Positions 14,960 to 20,259 of a stretch of DNA of 20,259 nucleotides are shown here, in pieces. The notes below the pieces were generated by a model, which made no database searches, was not told the DNA's origin, and saw nothing but the letters and a program-made list of their open reading frames with translations. The stretch covers positions 1-20,259 of the forward strand of contig JAGNPP010000008.1 in assembly GCA_017989575.1 (NCBI GenBank), in the 5' to 3' direction. Position 1 is the stretch's first letter. Every line of letters begins with the position of its first letter. A program made the translations under genes and the position numbers. Source of the stretch: Chryseobacterium sp. (lineage in GTDB: Bacteria > Bacteroidota > Bacteroidia > Flavobacteriales > Weeksellaceae).

Positions 14960-15025
14960 TTTGTCATTCTGAAAGAATCTCAATTAATATAAATTCGGCA
15001 GTTTAGATTCTTTCAGAATGACAAA
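14960..15025. repeat. Perfect 21-bp inverted repeat between convergent genes
   Basis: The left arm (14960-14980) begins TTTGTCATTCTGAAAG and the right arm (15005-15025) is its exact reverse complement, with a 24-base spacer. It lies between the thioredoxin and amidase stops. No T tract follows either arm, so it is not a textbook terminator, though the hairpin could protect both 3' ends. A core such as GTCATTCTGAAAGAATC has the look of a dispersed intergenic element of Bacteroidota. Confidence 0.75.
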
Positions 15026-15038
15026 TATTGTGTGAAAA

Positions 15039-15800
15039 TTATAAATTTATTTCAAACCCATCTCTCTCATCCAAAAACGGAAATTTAGTCCTAAATTCCG
15101 TTAATTCCTCCAAATTCCATTCAGAAAGAACAACATTGTTTTCTCGTTCAGAAATTTCCTTTCCATCAGGAAAATAGACTTGCGAGCTTTCTTCATAGTC
15201 ATTTTTATAACCATCTGTTCCAATTCTATTCAATCCAAAAAGAAAAGCTTGATTCTCTATGGAACGTGCTTTTAATAGAGATTTCCAAGCTTCAACTCTG
15301 GAACTTGGCCAGTTCGCAACATAGAGAATAGAATCATAATCATCTTGATTTCTGGAGAAAACTGGGAAACGCAAATCGAAACAAACTTGCAATAGAATTC
15401 TGAAACCTTTGTATTCTACAATTTTTCTTTCGATTCCAGCGGTGTAAACCTTATCTTCTCCAGAATAGGAAAATAAATGTCTTTTATCGTAATATTCATA
15501 ATTGCCGTCGGGAAAAACGAAATAAAAACGGTTGTAAAATTTCCCGCCGTCTTCTACAGAAACGCTTCCTGCAACTGCTGAGTTTTTTGATTTTGCAAAG
15601 GATTTCATCCAAGTCAATGACTCATTATTTCGGTCTGCAACTTCTTCAGCTTCCATACAAAATCCTGTGGAAAACATTTCTGGAAGTAGGAAAATATCGG
15701 CTTCAATCGTTGAAAATTCATTCTCAATGATTCTGAAATTCTCTTCTTTGTTTTTCCAAACGATGTCCAGATTTAGGCCGGCGATTTTGAGTGTTGACAT
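15039..15800 (-). CDS. Carbon-nitrogen hydrolase, omega-amidase-like (nitrilase family)
   Basis: 253 residues from ATG 15798-15800. The frame stays open to 15884, but that extension reads through a repeat element and lacks homology-like features, so the internal ATG (MSTLKIAGLNLD) is used. The Glu-Lys-Cys triad is visible: LLPEMFSTGF (Glu41), YYDKRHLF (Lys106) and LLQVCFDLRFP (Cys140). ANWPSSRVEAWKSLLKARSIENQ and GLNRIGTDG follow, the usual pattern of the YafV/Nit2 branch, which hydrolyses alpha-ketoglutaramate or similar amides. The substrate is inferred from the branch only. A 7-bp-period array lies directly upstream of the ATG. Confidence 0.92.
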   Translation of the reverse strand: MSTLKIAGLNLDIVWKNKEENFRIIENEFSTIEADIFLLPEMFSTGFCMEAEEVADRNNESLTWMKSFAKSKNSAVAGSVSVEDGGKFYNRFYFVFPDGNYEYYDKRHLFSYSGEDKVYTAGIERKIVEYKGFRILLQVCFDLRFPVFSRNQDDYDSILYVANWPSSRVEAWKSLLKARSIENQAFLFGLNRIGTDGYKNDYEESSQVYFPDGKEISERENNVVLSEWNLEELTEFRTKFPFLDERDGFEINL

Positions 15801-15805
15801 TTTTT

Positions 15806-15847
15806 TAGGATTTACGATTTTAAATTTACGAATTACAATTGAAATTA
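15806..15847 (-). repeat. 7-bp-period array just upstream of the amidase start
   Basis: Six heptads in register. On the minus strand the units include AATCGTA (15813-15819) and AATTGTA (15834-15840); consensus about AATCGTA. The array ends 5 bases before the ATG at 15800, in the ribosome-binding region. Confidence 0.65.
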
Positions 15848-15868
15848 TAACCTGATTAAAATTAATAA

Positions 15869-15980
15869 AACCACATAGGCACATAGAAAAATCGCAATAT
15901 TTACTTTCAAAAAGATAAAATAGTAATACGTTTGATTCTATTTTTTCTTAAATCTAAAAAAACTATGTTTCTATGTGGTT
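15869..15980. repeat. AACCACATAG element, copy 2 (112 bp), inverted relative to copy 1
   Basis: The ends AACCACATAGGCACATAG (15869-15886) and CTATGTTTCTATGTGGTT (15963-15980) match as an inverted repeat at 16 of 18 positions. An inner stem AAAATAG (15917-15923) pairs with CTATTTT (15938-15944). Its reverse complement shares internal words with copy 1 (TTAAG...AATAGAAT), and its left end is an exact 18-base inverse of the right end of copy 1. Confidence 0.8.
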
Positions 15981-16139
15981 AATAAAACTTACGATGTAAA
16001 ATTATCATAGGTTCTTAAATTATAAAATTTTCATAATAAAGTCTTAACGAAATGGGTGTCGAAACAGCATTATTAAGTTAAACTATCCTAAAGAACTGTT
16101 AAAAACCTGCTCAATAACTTATTGAAAATGATATAATTG

Positions 16140-16147
16140 TAATTTTG
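16140..16147 (+). promoter_or_regulatory. Candidate -7 element (TAATTTTG) of the L,D-transpeptidase gene
   Basis: Exact TAnnTTTG, 33 bases before ATG 16181. ATTG at 16121-16124 is a poor and slightly close -33 match. Confidence 0.5.
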
Positions 16148-16180
16148 CATCACTAAAAAAATAAAAAATATTATTAATTT

Positions 16181-16975
16181 ATGAAGAAATTCCAATTGTT
16201 ATTAGGTCTGTTTTATTTGATTGCCACTTCATTTTATCCATCCAATTCTGAGAATCATTCTCAATCAAAAAAAGTAGTAAAAGAAATAAAAGTAAGTCCT
16301 AAAAAGAATTTCTCACCAGTGAACGAAGCAGAAGAAGTGTACAAAAATCTACAGTTTGAAGGAGAAAAATTGAATTTTGAAGTCTTTGAAAAAGCATTTT
16401 TAGGATTCCAAAATTTGAAAAAATCTGGTAAACTGCAACCGACTGCAAATTTGCTTTCGGTATGTGATTTTAGCTTGTCTTCCAACAGGAAACGCCTTTG
16501 GGTGATAGATTTGGATGAGAAAAAAATACTGTTCAATTCCCTAGTAGCACACGGAAAAGGAACAGGAGAAGAGTTTGCAATGAGCTTTTCCAACACGATG
16601 GATTCGCACCAGTCGAGCCTTGGATTCTACATCACAGAGCAGACGTACAATGGCGACAATGGCTATTCTATGAGATTGTTTGGGATGGACAAAGGCTACA
16701 ACGACGCGGCGCTGGAACGTTGCATCGTGATGCACGGCGCAAATTATGTGAGCGAAGATTTCATCAGAGCTGAAAAACGATTGGGCAGAAGCTGGGGTTG
16801 TCCTGCTGTTCCGAGAGATTTGGCGCAACCAATCATCAATACGATAAAAAACGGAACTTGCCTATTTGTTTATTACCCAGATCAGAATTATCTTGCAGGC
16901 TCAGAATGGTTGAAAAATAGCGAAAAAACAGATTCAATTCTCAATTCTACAGAGCAGAAAATGGCAACGAATTAG
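16181..16975 (+). CDS. Murein L,D-transpeptidase catalytic domain protein (YkuD_2-like)
   Basis: 264 residues with an N-terminal hydrophobic signal segment (about 4-20), so periplasmic or exported. The catalytic domain (about 90-245) contains LWVIDLDEKKILFNSLVAHGKGTG, SSLGFYITEQTYNG, VMHGANYVSEDF (His185) and SWGCPAVP (Ser204, Gly206, Cys207), the HG...SxGC signature of cysteine L,D-transpeptidases. This family (murein L,D-transpeptidase catalytic domain family) cross-links or trims peptidoglycan stem peptides; the exact reaction here is not shown. The linker at 25-60 is Lys/Glu rich. It is convergent with the two-component system across a strong terminator, and a heptad array begins 2 bases after its stop. 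Confidence 0.91.
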   Translation: MKKFQLLLGLFYLIATSFYPSNSENHSQSKKVVKEIKVSPKKNFSPVNEAEEVYKNLQFEGEKLNFEVFEKAFLGFQNLKKSGKLQPTANLLSVCDFSLSSNRKRLWVIDLDEKKILFNSLVAHGKGTGEEFAMSFSNTMDSHQSSLGFYITEQTYNGDNGYSMRLFGMDKGYNDAALERCIVMHGANYVSEDFIRAEKRLGRSWGCPAVPRDLAQPIINTIKNGTCLFVYYPDQNYLAGSEWLKNSEKTDSILNSTEQKMATN

Positions 16976-16976
16976 G

Positions 16977-17011
16977 TGGCTGTTGGCGATTAGCTTTTTG
17001 CTATTGGCATT
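16977..17011 (+). repeat. 7-bp-period array directly after the L,D-transpeptidase stop
   Basis: Five heptads in register from 16977, for example TGGCGAT (16984-16990) and TTGCTAT (16998-17004); consensus TGGCTAT. More GC-rich than the other arrays in the window. It begins 2 bases after the stop codon. Confidence 0.65.
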
Positions 17012-17078
17012 CCAGTTTAGTATTTAAAAAAAAGAATGATTAAATTATTACAATTGATTATTGTGGTAATTCAAAAGT

Positions 17079-17111
17079 AAAAATCCCTTCAGAACTTCTG
17101 AAGGGATTTTT
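17079..17111. terminator. Strong bidirectional terminator, 15-bp stem
   Basis: AAAAATCCCTTCAGA (17079-17093) pairs exactly with 17097-17111 around a 3-base loop, with A and T runs on both sides. It lies between the convergent L,D-transpeptidase and response-regulator genes and can serve both. Confidence 0.95.
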
Positions 17112-17121
17112 CTATATTTTG

Positions 17122-17811
17122 TTAAGGATTCTTTACCAACAAACGGAAACCTTCTCCGTGAACGTTTATGATTTCCAAACCTTCGTCATCTTTCAAGAGT
17201 TTTCTCAATTTTGCGATGTAAACATCCATACTTCTTGCTGTGAAATAATTCTCTTTTTTCCAGATTTTTCTAAGTGCCAAATCTCTCGGCATAAAGTCGT
17301 TTCTGTGGATACAAAGCAATTTCAGAAGTTCGTTTTCTTTTGGAGACAGTTTATATTCGTTATCACCTACGCGAAGTTGTCTCAGCATAGAATCAAAGAA
17401 AATATTGCTGATTTTGAACTGTTCTTGGTCTTCATTTTCCAAAACAGCGCTTCTTTGTAGAATTGCTTTGATTTTATAAAGAAGTAACTCAGTATCAAAT
17501 GGTTTTGTGATGTAATCATCTGCTCCAAGTTGATAACCTTTCAAGATGTCTTCACGCATATTTCTTGCAGTCAAGAAAATGATTGGTGTGTTTTTATCAA
17601 TTTTTTTAACATCTTCTGCCAAAGAAAATCCGTCTTTTTTCGGCATCATCACATCAAAGATGCAGATGTCAAATTCCTTTTCAGTAAACTCTTTCAGTCC
17701 CATTTCTCCGTCGGTTGCCAGGGTAACCTCGAAGTTGTTTATCGTCAAATAATCTTTCAGAACGGCGCCAAAACTCTGGTCGTCTTCTACTAATAATATT
17801 CTATTGCTCAT
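17122..17811 (-). CDS. OmpR-family response regulator
   Basis: 229 residues. Receiver domain (1-118): acidic pair Glu9-Asp10-Asp11, phospho-acceptor Asp53 in FDVMMPKKDG, Thr81, Tyr100 and Lys103 in DDYITKPF. The winged-helix output domain (about 135-228) has LSPKENELLKLL, the recognition region ARSMDVYIAKLRKLL, and NVHGEGFRLL at the end. All key residues are present, so it should be a working phosphorylation-switched transcription factor. Its partner kinase gene is 87 bases upstream in the same direction. The pair resembles the RprX/RprY type of Bacteroidota, a resemblance I cannot test here. Targets are unknown. Confidence 0.95.
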   Translation of the reverse strand: MSNRILLVEDDQSFGAVLKDYLTINNFEVTLATDGEMGLKEFTEKEFDICIFDVMMPKKDGFSLAEDVKKIDKNTPIIFLTARNMREDILKGYQLGADDYITKPFDTELLLYKIKAILQRSAVLENEDQEQFKISNIFFDSMLRQLRVGDNEYKLSPKENELLKLLCIHRNDFMPRDLALRKIWKKENYFTARSMDVYIAKLRKLLKDDEGLEIINVHGEGFRLLVKNP

Positions 17812-17829
17812 AACTTTATGATTGATGTT

Positions 17830-17899
17830 TAATTAATAATTCATTAGAGATAAATGATAATTGATTTTCGGAATCGTTTATCAACTATCATTTATATTT
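17830..17899. repeat. 7-bp-period array with palindromic halves, second copy
   Basis: Ten heptads in register. The left half repeats TAATTGA-like units (TAAATGA at 17851, TAATTGA at 17858) and the right half is of complementary sense (TATCAAC at 17879, TATCATT at 17886). The arms 17850-17865 and 17880-17895 pair at 15 of 16 positions around a 14-base loop. The left arm is identical over 16 bases to the arm at 3361-3376. It touches the stop codon of the kinase gene (17899-17901). Confidence 0.72.
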
Positions 17900-19440
17900 T
17901 AAGCCATTGGAAGTTTTATCGTAAACGTACTTCCTTTTCCTTTATGAGAATCTACGGAAATTTGACCTTTATGGATTTCAATAATTTTCTTCACATAAGA
18001 CAATCCAAGACCTTGCCCTTTTACATTGTGGATATTTCCAGTTTCCTCTCGGAAGAATTTTTCAAAAATTTTGGTTTTATTAATAGCATCCATTCCCATT
18101 CCTTTGTCGGAAATTTCGATGACGTAGAAATTGGCTTCATTCCTTGTACTGACTTTTATTTCTGGCGCTTCCGGCGAATATTTGTTCGCATTATCAAGAA
18201 GATTAATCAACGCATTCGAGATGTGAAATTCATCAACCAAGAAATTATATTTTGTCGCGTTGAAATCTGTGATTAAAGTTCCATTTCGTTCATCCACAAT
18301 CAATCGGAAAGATTCTGCAACGTTCTTTATCAGTTGTCGCACGTTGGTTTCTTTCAGATGAAGTGGCATTTCGTTTCGTTCCAGTTTAGACATATTCAGA
18401 ACGGTTTCCACCTGTTTTTTCATTCGGATATTTTCCTGCTTTATTAATCCAGAATAATACTTCACTTTGTCAGGGTTGGTTGCTATCAGGTCGTTTGCCA
18501 AAGAATCTGCCGCGACAGAAATAGTTGCCAAAGGTGTTTTGAACTCGTGCGACATATTATTGATGAAATCCGTCTTGATTTCCGCAATTTTCTTCTGACG
18601 CATCATATAATTAATGGAAATAATATAAATCCCCAGAATGGTCAAAAGTGAAATGAAAGTCCCCAAAAGCATCGGCAAATTGTGCTTCACCAACGAGTAA
18701 TCTTTCCTTGGGAATACGATGGCGAGCGTATATAGCGTCCGATCTTTGCTGTCTGTAAAAAGTGGATATGTGTAATTGGTTTTGTCTTTTTGATCCAAAT
18801 AAATATTGTTGGCAATCGTCGTCAGCTGATTGGTTTTATTGATGACGCCGAAGCCGAATTTTGTATCAATGCCTTTCAACCTCAATTCCTTAGCAATCAC
18901 AGAATCAATGATTTTGCTGTCCACTCTCTTTTCGATGGGAAGATTTGTTGCGCTCAGTCTCGCAAATTCTTTCATCTGGTAAGAATTATTATCGATGTCT
19001 CGGCTGATGTTGGTGGTCAAAGGTTCCGGCGAGCTTCTTTTCAGTTTCAGCTGACCTTCATCTTTGTAAAGTTTAGTCGTGTACAAAGTGTCGCCTTTTG
19101 CCGAAACCGGAATATTCTGTTTCTCCACAATGCTGGTTTGAAACAAAATATTGGAGCGGTTTGCAGAATCCGAACTTTGTTGGATGTAAGTTTTAACAGG
19201 CTGATTTGCAGATGCTAATACTTCTTTTCCTACGCCGCCATAAGTTTCGTTCCAATATTTATTAACTTCAATTTGGTTGACTTTCTGAGTGGATGTTTCC
19301 AAGGCAGAATAGACTTTGTTAGAAAAATCCTGCTCCAGCGACGTGTATAATTCTTTAATCCAATACAACTGCAAAGAAACGAAGACAACCAATGAGATTG
19401 TCATAAAGACAGAGATGATCGGAATAAACTTGTTGTTCAT
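17899..19440 (-). CDS. Membrane sensor histidine kinase
   Basis: 513 residues. Membrane helices at about 6-26 and 256-279 frame a periplasmic sensor domain of about 230 residues that I do not recognise. The HisKA domain has NNMSHEFKTPLATI with phospho-acceptor His298. The ATPase has the N box NALINLLDNANKYSP, ISDKGMGMD (G1), the F box KIFEKFFRE and GQGLGLSYVKKII (G2). No HAMP domain is obvious between the second helix and HisKA, only a short linker. It should phosphorylate the response regulator encoded downstream. The signal is unknown. The neighbouring L,D-transpeptidase hints at an envelope role, which is guesswork from position only. Confidence 0.95.
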   Translation of the reverse strand: MNNKFIPIISVFMTISLVVFVSLQLYWIKELYTSLEQDFSNKVYSALETSTQKVNQIEVNKYWNETYGGVGKEVLASANQPVKTYIQQSSDSANRSNILFQTSIVEKQNIPVSAKGDTLYTTKLYKDEGQLKLKRSSPEPLTTNISRDIDNNSYQMKEFARLSATNLPIEKRVDSKIIDSVIAKELRLKGIDTKFGFGVINKTNQLTTIANNIYLDQKDKTNYTYPLFTDSKDRTLYTLAIVFPRKDYSLVKHNLPMLLGTFISLLTILGIYIISINYMMRQKKIAEIKTDFINNMSHEFKTPLATISVAADSLANDLIATNPDKVKYYSGLIKQENIRMKKQVETVLNMSKLERNEMPLHLKETNVRQLIKNVAESFRLIVDERNGTLITDFNATKYNFLVDEFHISNALINLLDNANKYSPEAPEIKVSTRNEANFYVIEISDKGMGMDAINKTKIFEKFFREETGNIHNVKGQGLGLSYVKKIIEIHKGQISVDSHKGKGSTFTIKLPMA

Positions 19441-19585
19441 TATAGATTTATGATTTGAAAAGTTAAAATTACTCTTTTTAAGAATATGTAAATAAAAAAA
19501 ACGCCTTACAATTATTAAATTTTTCTTAAAAACGATAGTTTTAACATTTTATTGTGAATAATCAAATATGTTGCCATAAGAAAAG

Positions 19586-19614
19586 TTTGGTGCGATTTTG
19601 TCTAATTAAATTTG
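19586..19614 (+). promoter_or_regulatory. Complete Bacteroidota-type promoter of the AHSA1-like gene
   Basis: TTTG (19586-19589), a 17-base spacer and TAAATTTG (19607-19614) give both consensus boxes. ATG 19632 follows 17 bases after the -7 box. This is the best full promoter in the window. Confidence 0.7.
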
Positions 19615-19631
19615 TAAAAACATTAAACGTT

Positions 19632-20120
19632 ATGAATTCAGAAATTATTTTTAACACCGATTTAGATTCTGCAACAGTTTATATTTCTAAAATTTATGAT
19701 GCAGACGTATCAGAAGTTTGGGATTATTTTACCCAATCCGAATTGCTAGACCAATGGTGGGCGCCAAAACCGTGGAAATGCGAAACCGAAAAAATGGATT
19801 TCCGAGAAGGCGGAAATTGGCTTTATGCAATGGTTGGCCCAGAAGGCGAGAAGGAATTTGCAATCGCAAACTTTGATGAAATAATGCCTCACAGAAGCAT
19901 TTCGTGGATAGATGCTTTTGCCGATGACAAGGGAAAAGTAAAAACAGATTTACCGCAAACTACTTGGCTGATTGGTTTCACAGGAATCGATGAAGGCACA
20001 AGAATGACTTTCAATCTGCATTTCAAATCCAAAGAAGAATTGACTCAAATTATGGAAATGGGTTTTGAAGAAGGTTTCAAAATGGGATTGAATCAATTGG
20101 AGGAGTTGATAAACCGTTAA
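19632..20120 (+). CDS. SRPBCC / AHSA1-family protein
   Basis: 162 residues. The frame is open upstream, but ATG 19632 follows a full promoter and begins the conserved fold. The START-like (Bet v1) fold is shown by YISKIYDADVSEVWDYFTQSELLDQWWAPKPW (about residues 18-49), FREGGNWLYAMVGPEG, and the C-terminal helix EEGFKMGLNQLEELI. Members bind small hydrophobic ligands or lipids. The AHSA1 name comes from the Hsp90 activator C-domain, but bacterial members mostly have no known role. It is divergent from the sensor kinase. The 3' end (from 20107) is part of an 8-bp-period array. Confidence 0.9.
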   Translation: MNSEIIFNTDLDSATVYISKIYDADVSEVWDYFTQSELLDQWWAPKPWKCETEKMDFREGGNWLYAMVGPEGEKEFAIANFDEIMPHRSISWIDAFADDKGKVKTDLPQTTWLIGFTGIDEGTRMTFNLHFKSKEELTQIMEMGFEEGFKMGLNQLEELINR

Positions 20121-20202
20121 ACCGTAGATTTGTAAAACTGTCAATTTAGCAAATTAACGGTTTAACGATTTTACAAATTAACGATTCAACAAATCACCAA
20201 AT
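20107..20202 (-). repeat. 8-bp-period array spanning a gene end
   Basis: Twelve octamers in register. On the minus strand the units include AATCGTTA (20163-20170 and again 20179-20186), AACCGTTA (20155-20162) and ATTTGTTG (20187-20194). The consensus is about AWTYGTTA. The array starts inside the last codons of the AHSA1-like gene, covers its stop (20118-20120) and ends 3 bases from the stop of the next gene. CGTTAAACCGT (20115-20125) and ACGGTTTAACG (20157-20167) are perfect inverted repeats within it. Confidence 0.75.
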
Positions 20203-20205
20203 CAT

Positions 20206-20259
20206 TTACTCCAAATCAATTTCCTCATCTTCAAAATACTGAATAATCGCTTTTTTCAT
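20206..20259 (-). CDS. C-terminal end of a minus-strand gene (partial)
   Basis: Minus-strand frame ending MKKAIIQYFEDEEIDLE before TAA at 20206-20208. An ATG falls exactly at the window edge, but a 17-residue gene is unlikely and the frame probably continues outside. The acidic tail gives no family. Confidence 0.45.
   Translation of the reverse strand: MKKAIIQYFEDEEIDLE

Larger units (their letters stand above)
15801..16180. other. 380-base divergent intergenic region
   Basis: Between the amidase and L,D-transpeptidase genes. From left to right it holds a heptad array (15806-15847), the second AACCACATAG element (15869-15980), about 160 bases of AT-rich sequence without clear structure, and a TAATTTTG promoter element (16140-16147). 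No ORF with coding character was found. Confidence 0.7.

Noticed and set aside
15801..15884. 28-residue N-terminal extension of the amidase
   Set aside because: Codes through the heptad array and the AACCACATAG repeat (which would give MCLCGF); the nitrilase fold starts at MSTLKIAG.
19554..19631. Upstream start for the AHSA1-like gene
   Set aside because: The extension crosses the -33/-7 promoter boxes at 19586-19614; ATG 19632 begins the conserved fold.
20107..20202. CRISPR array
   Set aside because: Units are 8 bp, degenerate and contiguous with no spacers; no cas genes present.

Overview
The window looks like chromosomal DNA of a member of the Bacteroidota, most likely a flavobacterium of the Chryseobacterium/Weeksellaceae type. 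Reasons: it is AT-rich; several genes are preceded by the Bacteroidota -7 element TAnnTTTG; there are many small lipoproteins; and DUF2306, DUF2809, YARHG, a TonB-C-like protein and an AHSA1-like protein occur together. I see no phage, IS transposase, tRNA, rRNA or CRISPR. The genus is an inference from style, not a database result.

Layout. 1-54 is the tail of an upstream gene, closed by a strong terminator (75-108). 274-1120 is an AraC-family regulator broken by a one-base insertion. 1122-3931 (minus) holds a small membrane protein, an M48 metallopeptidase lipoprotein, thiamine-monophosphate kinase (thiL) and a hotdog thioesterase. 4223-7380 (plus) holds an HI0933-family flavoprotein, a small lipoprotein, a DUF2306 membrane protein and a YARHG lipoprotein whose start overlaps the DUF2306 stop. 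7359-8931 (minus) holds a DUF2809 membrane protein and two exported thioredoxin-fold proteins. 9003-9617 (plus) holds a TonB-C-like protein and a tiny lipoprotein, convergent with mutS (9625-12204, minus). 12352-12852 is another lipoprotein. 13030-14911 is a sulfur/redox pair: a persulfide dioxygenase-like MBL protein fused to two rhodanese domains, then a thioredoxin. 15039-15800 (minus) is a nitrilase-family amidase, 16181-16975 an L,D-transpeptidase-like protein, 17122-19440 (minus) a two-component system, and 19632-20120 an AHSA1/SRPBCC protein. The window ends inside a minus-strand gene.

The least ordinary content lies between the genes. (i) Six gaps hold degenerate tandem arrays with a period of 7 bp (once 8 bp). 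Each has its own consensus, and they abut or overlap start or stop codons (3361-3444, 14569-14603, 15806-15847, 16977-17011, 17830-17899, 20107-20202). (ii) Two ~105-112 bp elements with termini AACCACATAGRCACATAG (14447-14550, 15869-15980) are related copies in opposite orientation. Each has an inner hairpin, and they bracket the thioredoxin and nitrilase genes. A diverged relative with AACCACAAA ends lies at 4020-4179. (iii) A perfect 21-bp inverted repeat lies at 14960-15025. Together they suggest intergenic space colonised by small palindromic elements and by a 7-bp-period process.
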